This document shows positions 6,477 to 14,155 of a stretch of DNA of 18,376 nucleotides, piece after piece. A program made the translations under genes and the position numbers. Every line of letters starts with the position of its first letter. Position 1 is the stretch's first letter. The stretch lies in contig JAHHTX010000036.1 of assembly GCA_020024255.1 (NCBI GenBank), positions 1 through 18,376 on the forward strand. The letters are read 5' to 3'. Below the pieces are notes generated by a model. The model made no database searches and was not told the origin of the DNA. It was given only the letters and a program-made list of their open reading frames with translations. The stretch is from Anaerotignum sp. GTDB taxonomy: Bacteria; Bacillota; Clostridia; Lachnospirales; Anaerotignaceae.

Positions 6477-6506
6477 AAATTTACTCACCTTAGGGTGAGG
6501 AAATTT
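6477..6506 (+). repeat. Hairpin between the two operator copies
   Basis: AAATTT (6477-6482) and CTCACC (6484-6489) pair with GGTGAG (6494-6499) and AAATTT (6501-6506). There is one A/G mismatch and a TTAG loop, giving 12 pairs in 13. Only a short T run follows, so it is at best a weak terminator. It fills the gap starting right after operator copy 1. It could be an mRNA structure or a further protein-binding site. Confidence 0.6.
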
Positions 6507-6519
6507 TCGTCACATAATA

Positions 6520-6544
6520 AGAACGATGTTCTGAATTAAAGAAC
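6520..6544. promoter_or_regulatory. Composite operator, copy 2
   Basis: AGAAC (6520-6524), 3 nt, GTTCT (6528-6532), 7 nt, AGAAC (6540-6544). Half-sites and spacings are the same as in copy 1 and each is shifted by exactly 68 bp. The last half-site lies 3 nt before the Shine-Dalgarno AGGAGG (6547-6552), so occupancy could also affect translation if it acts as RNA. Confidence 0.6.
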
Positions 6545-6560
6545 AAAGGAGGAAGTAGTT

Positions 6561-7709
6561 ATGGAAAATAAACCTTATATTCTGGTGGAATGGAATGACA
6601 CAGAAACAGATGCAGTAGGCTGGTTGTGTGCATACAACTTTGTGGGACACTATTGTGGTGGCGGCACACGTATGCACCCAACAGTAACAAAGGAAGAAGT
6701 AATTCGTTTGGCTACAACAATGGGTTATAAATACAAAGCGTGCGAAGCTGTTTGCACAGGTGGCTGTAAAGCAGGTATCAGATATGATTATAAAGCACCT
6801 GATGCCCTGCAGGTATTGGAAAGATTCCTCTGTGCAATGGCGCCATACATCAAAGCAGGGGTATCCATCGGCGGTGACCTTGGTGTGGACTATGCAGATG
6901 TACTGCGTATTCTGGACGAAACAGGTATTGGTTTCCCTCAGACAAAATCTATGCTGACAGATCCGATTATTCAGCAAGGTGTAAAAAATCACGATGTTGC
7001 TTGCGAAAAATCTTATGATGGTTTCTTAATGTATGACATGATTACCGGCTATGGTGTTACTTTTGCAGCTGATGAAGCTTGGAAGATTAAAGGCGGCAAA
7101 GAAGGTGCTTCCGTTCTTATCCAAGGTTTTGGCTGCGTAGGTGCCAGTGCTGCAAATTGTTTTGACAAACTGGGCTACAAAGTTGTAGGTATTGCAGATG
7201 CAAACAGACTGCTCTACTGTGCTGATGGTCTGAATGTGAAGAAGCTGATTGAAACAAAACTGCCAAAAGGCGAACTGAATCCTGAAGCATTTGAAGAAAA
7301 TTATCAGGAACTGCCTAACAGCAAGTGGTTGGAAATGGATTGTGACATTTTGATGCCTGCTGCTTTGGAAGACGTTATCAATAAAGACAATGCTGATCTG
7401 ATTAAAGCATCTCTGTTGGTGGAAGCAGCAAATATTCCCACTACACCGGAAGCTGATGAAATCCTGAAGAAAAAAGGCATAGATGTAGCAGTTGACTTCA
7501 TTTCCAACATGGGTGGTATTCGTATTTACGAAGCACTGATTTTCCAGAATTGCCCTCCTGAACCCGATGCAATAGTGAAGGATACAGAAGATATTATTCG
7601 TAAACAGACAAGATTAGTGTTTGAAAAAGCAAAAGAAACAGGAAAATATACAAGAGATGTGGCAAAAGAATTGTTTGCGCCCGACAAATCTGATACACCT
7701 GACTTCTAA
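6561..7709 (+). CDS. Glu/Leu/Phe/Val-type amino-acid dehydrogenase
   Basis: 382-residue NAD(P)-dependent dehydrogenase that should oxidatively deaminate an amino acid to a 2-oxo acid plus ammonia. The N-terminal substrate domain has GGGTRMHP (33-40), the lysine region MGYKYKA (54-60), the catalytic lysine K70 in GGCKAG, and the catalytic aspartate equivalent D106 in GGDLGVDYADV. The C-terminal Rossmann domain has GFGCVG (189-194), then IADANR and the family block CDILMPAALEDVI with LVEAANIPTTPEAD. GGGTRM and the length fit leucine/valine/phenylalanine dehydrogenases better than typical glutamate dehydrogenases, but the sequence is divergent and the substrate is not settled. Odd points: a CX3CX3C pattern (C61, C65, C69) next to K70, and substrate-side lysine spacing one residue off the leucine dehydrogenase pattern. 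AAAGGAGG precedes ATG 6561. It is first in the catabolic series, behind a perfect promoter. Confidence 0.88.
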   Translation: MENKPYILVEWNDTETDAVGWLCAYNFVGHYCGGGTRMHPTVTKEEVIRLATTMGYKYKACEAVCTGGCKAGIRYDYKAPDALQVLERFLCAMAPYIKAGVSIGGDLGVDYADVLRILDETGIGFPQTKSMLTDPIIQQGVKNHDVACEKSYDGFLMYDMITGYGVTFAADEAWKIKGGKEGASVLIQGFGCVGASAANCFDKLGYKVVGIADANRLLYCADGLNVKKLIETKLPKGELNPEAFEENYQELPNSKWLEMDCDILMPAALEDVINKDNADLIKASLLVEAANIPTTPEADEILKKKGIDVAVDFISNMGGIRIYEALIFQNCPPEPDAIVKDTEDIIRKQTRLVFEKAKETGKYTRDVAKELFAPDKSDTPDF

Positions 7710-7735
7710 ACTGTGCTTAAACTGTAACTGTAAAT

Positions 7736-7763
7736 AAAAGGCGGGAGTAATATCCTGCCTTTT
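7736..7763 (+). terminator. Terminator-like hairpin after dehydrogenase gene
   Basis: An 11-bp stem, AAAAGGCGGGA (7736-7746) with TCCTGCCTTTT (7753-7763), with one G-T pair and a 6-nt loop. The T tract is the 3' arm itself. It lies 27 bases after the stop. It probably lets only part of the transcription continue into the transporter and Vor genes, so the dehydrogenase would be made in excess. Confidence 0.7.
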
Positions 7764-7866
7764 ATGATAAATATATAAATATAAAAAATACAGAAACACC
7801 ATAAAAGACATGCAATACAATCATGAATTAGATGAATGTTAAAAAATACGAAAAAGGAGGAACCTT

Positions 7867-9102
7867 ATGAATGCAAAATTAAGGAAATATATTACCATAA
7901 TCGCACTCGGAATTAGCGGTGGCGCAATCTATTTTTTACCATATATCAAGTACGTTTTTTATGATGCACAGGTACAAGCCATGGGCATCAATAATACACA
8001 GGCAGCGTTTATGATTTCCGTATATGGCATAATCAACTCAATACTATATATTCCCGGGGGAATTTTAGCAGATAAGTTTAATCCAAAGAAAGTCTTAATT
8101 ATTTCATTATCTGCAACAGGTGCATTGGCACTGCTATATGCATTTACTTTTAATTATACGCTATCACTTTTCATTTGGGCAGGCTTATCTCTTTCCACTG
8201 CATTCATTTTCTGGTCATCTCTTATGAAAGCGGTTCGTTTAGTTGGTACAGAGCAAGAACAAGGATTTATGTATGGCATTTATTATGCTTGTAATGGTAT
8301 TTCGGCAGCAATAGTTCAGTCATTGGCACTGATAGCTTCCAATAGTGCAGGTGATGACATCGTTACGGGATTTTTCCGTGCAGTTGTTGTTGGTGCAGTA
8401 GCTGTTTTTGTAGCTGCACTGTTGATTATCATTTTTATGGACGGCAAAGCAGAGGAAGCAGAGGGAGAAGATGGCAAATTTAATTTCAAAGATGCAGCCA
8501 TATTATTACGCAAACCCATTATATGGATATTTGCCATTATTGTTATGGTAGGCTATGGTTATTATTCTTGTGTTTCCTATTTTACACCGTATTTGACAGA
8601 GGTTAAAGGTATTTCTGCTACAGCTTCCGGTGCAGTTTCCATTGTTAGAAACTATGTATTCTTGCTGTTGTCGCCTATTGGCGGTTTGATTGCAGACAAA
8701 GTGTTGAAATCCACATCAAAGTGGCTGGCAGTTGGTTTTACAGCACTTGCAGCTACGTTTATCGGTGTGTTGGTTCTTCCGTCAGACATTAGTGGTACAG
8801 CAGCAAGTATATATACACTCTTACCTGGGGCACTTGCGATGATGACATATAGTGTTGTATTTTCTACATTAAGTGAATGTGGCATTTCACGTGCAATGAC
8901 AGGTACAGCGATTGGTTTGGCTTCAATCATAGGCTATTTACCGGATACCATTTACACATTGCTCTTTGGTAAATGGTTGGATCAACATGGCGGTGCAGGA
9001 TATATTTACATCTTTACGTTCTTGGCAGCAAGTGGTGTTGTGGGTGCGATTTTGTCTATTTATGTTTATCATAAAAATAAAAAATATAAACAACAAATAT
9101 AA
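7867..9102 (+). CDS. MFS transporter
   Basis: 411-residue integral membrane protein with about 12 hydrophobic segments in two halves, joined by a charged cytoplasmic loop near residues 195-220 (KAEEAEGEDGKFNFKD). The loop between helices 2 and 3 carries the Major Facilitator signature in the form GGILADKFNPKK, with a counterpart GGLIADKVL in the second half. Substrate cannot be read from the sequence. The context, between an amino-acid dehydrogenase and a 2-oxoacid oxidoreductase, suggests uptake of the fermented amino acid or export of the acid product. AAAGGAGG lies 6 nt before ATG 7867. The ferredoxin gene starts 54 bp downstream, so it is likely to be co-transcribed with the Vor genes. 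Confidence 0.87.
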   Translation: MNAKLRKYITIIALGISGGAIYFLPYIKYVFYDAQVQAMGINNTQAAFMISVYGIINSILYIPGGILADKFNPKKVLIISLSATGALALLYAFTFNYTLSLFIWAGLSLSTAFIFWSSLMKAVRLVGTEQEQGFMYGIYYACNGISAAIVQSLALIASNSAGDDIVTGFFRAVVVGAVAVFVAALLIIIFMDGKAEEAEGEDGKFNFKDAAILLRKPIIWIFAIIVMVGYGYYSCVSYFTPYLTEVKGISATASGAVSIVRNYVFLLLSPIGGLIADKVLKSTSKWLAVGFTALAATFIGVLVLPSDISGTAASIYTLLPGALAMMTYSVVFSTLSECGISRAMTGTAIGLASIIGYLPDTIYTLLFGKWLDQHGGAGYIYIFTFLAASGVVGAILSIYVYHKNKKYKQQI

Positions 9103-9156
9103 ACAATTGTATTGTTGTTTCAAGAGTTGTAACAACAGAGGAAAGGAAGGTTGATT

Positions 9157-9360
9157 ATGGATAAAGAAAAAATTTATACAGACACAAACAGATGCAAAGG
9201 CTGTGGGTATTGTATCCACTTCTGTCCGAAAGATGCCATCAGTGTATCTACAGTTGTGAACAGTAAAGGTTATAACGTTATTCAGGTAGATGAAGAAAAA
9301 TGTATTTGCTGTGCTTCTTGCTACCGTGTATGTCCTGATTATGTATTTGAAATTAGATAA
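9157..9360 (+). CDS. 2x[4Fe-4S] ferredoxin, delta subunit of 2-oxoacid:ferredoxin oxidoreductase
   Basis: 67-residue ferredoxin-type protein with two complete [4Fe-4S] motifs: C13-x2-C16-x2-C19-x3-C23-P and C49-x2-C52-x2-C55-x3-C59-P (C51 is an extra cysteine). In four-subunit 2-oxoacid oxidoreductases this delta subunit passes electrons from the thiamine-bound intermediate to external ferredoxin. I chose ATG 9157 because AGGAAGG ends 6 nt upstream; a TTG at 9151 in the same frame lies directly against that site. The alpha gene starts 15 bp after the stop. The delta-alpha-beta-gamma gene order matches known Vor/Kor operons. Confidence 0.92.
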   Translation: MDKEKIYTDTNRCKGCGYCIHFCPKDAISVSTVVNSKGYNVIQVDEEKCICCASCYRVCPDYVFEIR

Positions 9361-9375
9361 TAGGGGGAATCAACT

Positions 9376-10434
9376 ATGGCAAAAGTATTGATGAAGGGAA
9401 ATGAAGCATTGGCAGAAGCAGCATTGGCTGCAGGTTGCCGTTTTTATAGTGGTTATCCAATCACACCACAAACAGAAATATTGGAATATCTTTCTTGGAG
9501 AATGGAAGAAGTCGGCGGCGAGTTTATACAGGCAGAATCTGAACTGTCTGGTATAAATATGGTTCTTGGTGCAGCAGCAGCAGGGGCAAGAGCATTGACA
9601 TCTTCCGCAGGTCCCGGATTTTCTTTGAAACAGGAAGGTATCTCCTATTTGGTAGCATCTGAATTGCCTGCAGTAATTGTAGACGTTATGCGTATCGGTA
9701 GTGGGCTGGGCGATATTGCACAGAGCCAAGGTGACTATTGGCAGCTGACAAGAGGTGGAGGTCATGGCGATTATCGCACAATTGTACTGGCACCGGCTTC
9801 TGTACAGGAAAATGCCGATTTGATGGTGGAAGCATTTGATTTGGCAGAGAAATATACACATCCGGTATTGATTGCATCAGATGCAGCTATTGGACAGATG
9901 ATTGAAGCTGTAGAAATTCCTGAATTTGTTGAACACGATATTGACAAATTTGATTGGAGCATCAAAGGCTGTAAAAAAGGTGACGAACAGAGAAAAATTC
10001 AAAATGCTTATTATACAGATCCCAATTATGAATATTTTCTGCGTGACAAATACGACAGAATGGTAGAAGAAGAACAGCGTTATGAAGCAATCGAAATTGA
10101 AGATGCAGAAATCATATTGGTTGCTTATGGTATCAGTTCCCGTGTTGCAACAGAAGCTGTGGAAGAAGGCAGAGCAAAAGGCATGAAAATCGGTTTGATT
10201 CGTCCGATTACACTGTATCCTTTCCCTGAAAAGGCATTTGCTAAAGCAAAAGAAGCAAAAGTATTCATGACTGTAGAAATGAATATTTTGGGGCAGATGG
10301 TTGATGACGTTAAATTGGCAACAGGTGGTACAAAACCTGTTGAACATTATGGCTCTATCTTTGAAATTCCTGAAACAGATGGTATATTGAAAAAAGCACG
10401 AGAAGTATTGCATACAGTAAAGGAGGGTAAATAA
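9376..10434 (+). CDS. vorB: 2-oxoacid:ferredoxin oxidoreductase alpha subunit (VorB type)
   Basis: 352-residue alpha subunit, of typical VorB length. The N-terminal pyruvate:ferredoxin-oxidoreductase-type domain has GNEALAEAALAAGCRFYSGY with PITPQTE (conserved YPITP), then AGPGFSLKQEGISYL. The SQGDYWQLTRGGGHGDY block and the APASVQE segment closely resemble 3-methyl-2-oxobutanoate dehydrogenase VorB as I know it. The C-terminal half is the transketolase C-like domain (ILVAYGISSRVATEAV, IRPITLYPFP). With the beta and gamma subunits it oxidatively decarboxylates a 2-oxo acid to an acyl-CoA with reduction of ferredoxin. Branched-chain 2-oxo acids are the best guess from similarity, while 2-oxoglutarate (KorA) is the main alternative. 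It is translated from AGGGGG before ATG 9376, and its last codons contain the AAGGAGG for the next gene. Confidence 0.9.
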   Translation: MAKVLMKGNEALAEAALAAGCRFYSGYPITPQTEILEYLSWRMEEVGGEFIQAESELSGINMVLGAAAAGARALTSSAGPGFSLKQEGISYLVASELPAVIVDVMRIGSGLGDIAQSQGDYWQLTRGGGHGDYRTIVLAPASVQENADLMVEAFDLAEKYTHPVLIASDAAIGQMIEAVEIPEFVEHDIDKFDWSIKGCKKGDEQRKIQNAYYTDPNYEYFLRDKYDRMVEEEQRYEAIEIEDAEIILVAYGISSRVATEAVEEGRAKGMKIGLIRPITLYPFPEKAFAKAKEAKVFMTVEMNILGQMVDDVKLATGGTKPVEHYGSIFEIPETDGILKKAREVLHTVKEGK

Positions 10435-10436
10435 TT

Positions 10437-11174
10437 ATGAAGGTAAAAGCTCCTGAAACAGTTACATTTACACAGAGTGGTTTCTGTCCGGGTTGTGGAC
10501 ATGGTTTAATTGTTCGTTTGATTGCAGAAGTAGCAGAAGAATTGGGTGTAAGCGAAAAGTTATTGACCGTTGTAGACGTAGCTTGCGGTTCTTTAAATAT
10601 TGATTCTTGGAGATTTGACACAATTATGGCAGCCCATGGCAGACCTATCGTTACGGCAATCGGTGCAAAAAAAGTAAGAAAAGACAATCCTGTATTAGCT
10701 TATATTGGCGATGGTGCTGCTTATTCCATTGGTATGGCAGAAACAATGCACGCTGCAATACGCAATGACAACGTCATTACAATCGTAATTAACAACAGTA
10801 TTTATGGTATGACAGGTGGTCAGTGTGCACCTACATCTTTGCCGGGTCAGAAAACAACTTCTACACCTTATGGTAAAGACGTATCAAAAGCCGGTGAGCC
10901 TTTCAATGTTGTAGATGCTTTTTCCGGCATGAAGATCGGATACTTGGCTCGTGGTGCAATGTGTGACGTAGCAAATATTAACAAATCAAAACAGTATGTG
11001 AAAAAAGCATTTGAAAAACACATGGCAGGAGATGGATTCTGCTTGGTAGAATTACTCTCTGCCTGCCCAACCAACCTTAATTTGACACCGGTAGCAAGTA
11101 TGGAAAGAATCAAAAAAGAGATGATACCATATTTCCCTATTGGAGAATTCCAGGATCACAAGAAAGGAGAATGA
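10437..11174 (+). CDS. vorA: 2-oxoacid:ferredoxin oxidoreductase beta subunit (thiamine-diphosphate binding)
   Basis: 245-residue catalytic beta subunit. It has CPGCGHG at 17-23, the family's conserved cysteine/histidine segment, and the thiamine diphosphate motif GDG at 91-93 followed by NN at 119-120 (VINNSIYGMTGGQ). This subunit holds thiamine diphosphate and Mg2+ and forms the active site with the alpha subunit. The length fits standalone beta subunits of Vor/Kor enzymes. It starts 2 bp after the alpha stop, with AAGGAGG inside the alpha gene (10420-10426), which indicates translational coupling and equal subunit supply. Substrate ambiguity is the same as for the alpha subunit. Confidence 0.92.
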   Translation: MKVKAPETVTFTQSGFCPGCGHGLIVRLIAEVAEELGVSEKLLTVVDVACGSLNIDSWRFDTIMAAHGRPIVTAIGAKKVRKDNPVLAYIGDGAAYSIGMAETMHAAIRNDNVITIVINNSIYGMTGGQCAPTSLPGQKTTSTPYGKDVSKAGEPFNVVDAFSGMKIGYLARGAMCDVANINKSKQYVKKAFEKHMAGDGFCLVELLSACPTNLNLTPVASMERIKKEMIPYFPIGEFQDHKKGE

Positions 11175-11177
11175 GAA

Positions 11178-11708
11178 ATGGTTGAAATTATTTGTGCAGG
11201 TTTTGGCGGACAGGGCGTATTGACAGCAGGCATGATGTTGATAGATGCAGGCATGGAACAGGGAAAGAATGTATTATTTTATCCTTCTTATGGTTCGGAA
11301 ATGAGAGGTGGTACTGCAAACTGTTCTGTTAAAATCAGTGATAAAAAGATTGCAAGCCCAATTTGCAAAACATTGGATATTTTGTTCAGCATGAATGCAC
11401 CGGCAATTGATAAATTTGAATCTCGCTTGAAACCGGGCGGCTTGTTGCTGGTAAACTCCTCTGTTGTCCCTGATGATAGAAAATATCGTGATGACATCAG
11501 AGTGATTAAAGTACCTGTTACCGATATTGCAAAAGAATTGGAAAACCCTAAGGGCGCAAATATCGTCATGCTTGGTGCTTTAGCAGCAAACAGTGATTTA
11601 TTTACAACAGAATACATGGAAAAAGCAATTGAAAAATTCTTTTTGAAGAAAGGTAAGAAAAATCCAAAAAATGCACTTTGCTTCCAAAGAGGTGTAGCAG
11701 GAAAATAA
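11178..11708 (+). CDS. vorC: 2-oxoacid:ferredoxin oxidoreductase gamma subunit
   Basis: 176-residue gamma subunit. The opening GFGGQGV (8-14) is the family signature, followed by YPSYGSEMRGGTANC, another highly conserved block of the catalytic-domain gamma subunit, which contributes to coenzyme A and acyl transfer in the complex. The gene begins 3 bp after the beta stop and its AGGAG overlaps the end of the beta gene, so the complex is made from one transcript. The C-terminal part (PNANIVMLGAL-like segment, then a lysine-rich end) is normal for the family. The next gene follows after 16 bp. Confidence 0.92.
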   Translation: MVEIICAGFGGQGVLTAGMMLIDAGMEQGKNVLFYPSYGSEMRGGTANCSVKISDKKIASPICKTLDILFSMNAPAIDKFESRLKPGGLLLVNSSVVPDDRKYRDDIRVIKVPVTDIAKELENPKGANIVMLGALAANSDLFTTEYMEKAIEKFFLKKGKKNPKNALCFQRGVAGK

Positions 11709-11724
11709 TAATGGAGGGATAAAC

Positions 11725-13812
11725 ATGGATTTAACAAAATTGTTGAAACCAAAATCAGTGGCTGTTGTAGGTGCCAGTGAGAAGGAAGGTTTTGGCGGTG
11801 ATACCTGTCGTAATATTTTAGCGTACAAAGAAGATTTGAGCAGAGTATATTTTGTTCATCCCAAAAGAGAAACAGTCTTTGACCGACCTTGTTATAAAAG
11901 TGTTTCTGATATTGATGATACAATTGATTTAATGATCATATGTACTGCGCAAAAAACAGTTATTCCTTTATTGGAAGAGGGAGCCAAAAAAGGTTGCGGT
12001 GGTGCAGTTGTTTATGCAAGTGGTTATGGTGAAATCGGAACAGATGAAGGCAGACAAAACGAAAAAGAACTGAAAGAAGCAGCAGAAAGATTGGGCATTG
12101 CCATTATGGGGCCAAACTGTGCAGGCTTTGTAAACTATATTGATCAGGCATTTGCATTTGCCTTTATTTCAGAAGAAAGAGAACGTACAGGTAAAGTGGG
12201 TGTTGTGTCCCAAAGTGGCCAGTTGTGTCTGTCTATGATGGAAGATCCTGGAATGAGATTTTCTTACAGCATTTCAGCAGGTAATGCGAAGATTGTACAG
12301 ATGGAAGATTACATGGACTTCCTTGTAGATGATGAAAATACAAAAGTACTGGCAGTATATATTGAAGGCGTAAAAAACCCTTCAAAATTTATTCAGGTAT
12401 TGCAAAAAGCAGCGCAGAAGAAAAAACCTGTTGTTGTGTTGAAGGTTGGCAAAAGTGCAAAGAGCCAGCAGATTGCCGCTTCGCATACCGGCAGCCTTTC
12501 CGGATCTGATAAATCTTTCGACGCAATGTTAAAGAAATTTGGTGCAATTCGTGTAGATGACTTGGAAGAATTGATTGCAATGTCTATGATGCTTTCTACT
12601 TTGCCTTGTATGCCCACAAAAGCAGCATTTTCCACCATGTGTTTATCCGGCGGAGAAACAGCAATCACTGCAGATGTAGCCAGCCTGAATGAATTGCATT
12701 ATCCAAACTTTGCACCTGAAACATTGCAAAAGCTGAAAGAGCAGCTTCCATCTTATGCAACACCAAACAATCCACTGGATATGACAGCAAGTTTATCCTA
12801 TGATGCAGATTTATATGCAGGCGCTTTGCGTACTGTTATTGATGATCCCAATGTAGGCATGGTAATCATCGGTTATACATTATTGTATAAAATTGCAGAT
12901 CCTGCTATTCATTATATGTTTGAAGGAATTAAAAAAGTAAGCGAAGAAAATCATGGTAAACCAATTGTCATGATGCCTTTTGCGGAAAATACAAGAAATC
13001 CGGAGTATCAGAAAAAATTGTTTGATATTGGTGTACCTGTATTACCACCTCCAGTTTATGCCCTGAAGTTGTTGAAATATTTATCAGACTACGTTGAATA
13101 TTTTGAAAGGGAAAGAACATTTGAATTGGCAACACCGGAAAAATCTCCAGAGAATCCCGTTGCGTTGTCTGAATTTGAAAGTAAACAGCTTTTGGCAAAA
13201 TATAATGTACCCATTCAGGCAGAAATTATTGCAAAAACAGTGGAAGAAGCTGTTGCATTCGCAAAAGAGCAAAATGTACCATTGGCGATGAAAATAGAGT
13301 CCGCTGATATTTTACACAAAAGTGACGTAGGTGGCGTAAAGCTGAATATTTCTGGTGAAGACGCTGTCCGTGAAGCCTATGAAACAATTATGATGTGTGT
13401 AAAAGAAAAGAAACCCGAAGCAAATATCAATGGCATATTGATGGCACCAATGATGAAAAAAGGTGTGGAAATGATTATTGGTGTTAACAATGATCCACAG
13501 TTTGGACCTATGGTTATGGTAGGTATGGGCGGTGTATTTGTAGAATTGTTCAAAGACGTTGCACTTTATCCTGCTCCGCTGAATAAGGCTGAAGCAATGG
13601 AAATGTTGAAATCCTTAAAATCCTTCAAACTTTTGACAGGCTATAGAGGAAGTGAGCCTTGTGATTTGGACGCATTATGTGATACAATCGTGGGAATCGC
13701 AGACTTTGCCGCACAAAACAAAGATAAATTGAAGGAATTGGACATCAATCCACTCTTTGTATATCCAGAAGGTGTTGGCGTAGCTGATGCACTGATTGTC
13801 ATGGAAAAATAA
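11725..13812 (+). CDS. ADP-forming acyl-CoA synthetase (acetate--CoA ligase type, fused alpha-beta)
   Basis: 695-residue single-chain enzyme of the NDP-forming acyl-CoA synthetase family, converting acyl-CoA + ADP + phosphate to acid + CoA + ATP. Its domains are a CoA-binding Rossmann fold (about 1-130, VVGAS at 14-18, GPNC at 129-132), succinyl-CoA-ligase-like domains (about 150-450, VVSQSGQLC), and an ATP-grasp domain (about 475-690). The two phosphohistidines of the family are visible: H254 in ASHTGSLSGSD and H531 in ILHKSDVGGV. The fused order matches bacterial and archaeal homologues of about 700 residues. It starts 16 bp after vorC, with GGAGGG upstream. It should conserve the energy of the acyl-CoA made by the Vor complex as ATP. 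The acyl group is not readable from sequence: branched-chain acyl or succinyl are both possible. Confidence 0.93.
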   Translation: MDLTKLLKPKSVAVVGASEKEGFGGDTCRNILAYKEDLSRVYFVHPKRETVFDRPCYKSVSDIDDTIDLMIICTAQKTVIPLLEEGAKKGCGGAVVYASGYGEIGTDEGRQNEKELKEAAERLGIAIMGPNCAGFVNYIDQAFAFAFISEERERTGKVGVVSQSGQLCLSMMEDPGMRFSYSISAGNAKIVQMEDYMDFLVDDENTKVLAVYIEGVKNPSKFIQVLQKAAQKKKPVVVLKVGKSAKSQQIAASHTGSLSGSDKSFDAMLKKFGAIRVDDLEELIAMSMMLSTLPCMPTKAAFSTMCLSGGETAITADVASLNELHYPNFAPETLQKLKEQLPSYATPNNPLDMTASLSYDADLYAGALRTVIDDPNVGMVIIGYTLLYKIADPAIHYMFEGIKKVSEENHGKPIVMMPFAENTRNPEYQKKLFDIGVPVLPPPVYALKLLKYLSDYVEYFERERTFELATPEKSPENPVALSEFESKQLLAKYNVPIQAEIIAKTVEEAVAFAKEQNVPLAMKIESADILHKSDVGGVKLNISGEDAVREAYETIMMCVKEKKPEANINGILMAPMMKKGVEMIIGVNNDPQFGPMVMVGMGGVFVELFKDVALYPAPLNKAEAMEMLKSLKSFKLLTGYRGSEPCDLDALCDTIVGIADFAAQNKDKLKELDINPLFVYPEGVGVADALIVMEK

Positions 13813-13901
13813 TTGAATGATAAAAAGTAAGAGTTTTTCTTTTCGATTTTGTCCATAAACAAATATCCTGCCTTTATTTGATGCAAATTTTAGGTGTACA
13901 A

Positions 13902-13917
13902 GACTTCTGTAGAAGTC
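13902..13917. repeat. Inverted repeat GACTTC/GAAGTC
   Basis: Perfect 6-bp stem, GACTTC (13902-13907) with GAAGTC (13912-13917), and a TGTA loop. Its 3' arm shares four bases with the 5' arm of the larger repeat that follows, so as RNA the two stems would compete. Confidence 0.6.
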
Positions 13918-13949
13918 CCCTTGTATTGTTATGCATATACAAGGGGACT
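13914..13949. repeat. 13-bp perfect inverted repeat
   Basis: AGTCCCCTTGTAT (13914-13926) and ATACAAGGGGACT (13937-13949) pair over 13 bp with a 10-nt loop. No T tract follows on either strand. It lies about 100 bp after the synthetase stop. It could be an mRNA 3'-end stabiliser, a factor-dependent terminator or a protein-binding site. Confidence 0.7.
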
Positions 13950-13995
13950 CATCATATAGGCTTATTAGGCACACGAAAATGAAGTAATTGAACTA

Positions 13996-14021
13996 TCATC
14001 ATGTAAAAAGATACATGATGA
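13996..14021. repeat. 10-bp perfect inverted repeat upstream of BCCT gene
   Basis: TCATCATGTA (13996-14005) and TACATGATGA (14012-14021), with a 6-nt A-rich spacer. The symmetry and short spacer suit a dimeric regulator's operator. It lies 135 bp upstream of the transporter start. Confidence 0.6.
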
Positions 14022-14155
14022 AATCGGACAACAAAGATGGATGTATAGACGAAAAATCATACTTTGTTTATCTTCATCTCTCTCTATTATATATCATAGA
14101 AGTAAGTAAATCAGAAAGATTTTTTATGTGAATGTGCGATTAGGGGGAGTGCTTT

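Larger units (their letters stand above)
13813..14155. other. Intergenic region rich in inverted repeats
   Basis: 343 bp without a gene. It contains three perfect inverted repeats, listed separately, and ends in AGGGGGAG before the BCCT gene. No classic T-tailed terminator follows the synthetase gene. A weak promoter may lie near TATTAT/TATATAT at about 14087-14097, but no clear -35 is seen. Confidence 0.6.

Noticed and set aside
6484..6500. T-box-like sequence (AGGGTGAGG) before the dehydrogenase gene
   Set aside because: The conserved T-box core AGGGTGGNACCGCG, specifier loop and terminator are missing; the sequence is better explained as one arm of a hairpin.
9370..9861. Long antisense open frames over the vor, flagellin and synthetase genes
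   Set aside because: They mirror strongly conserved plus-strand proteins, have Cys/Phe/His-rich shadow composition and no ribosome sites.
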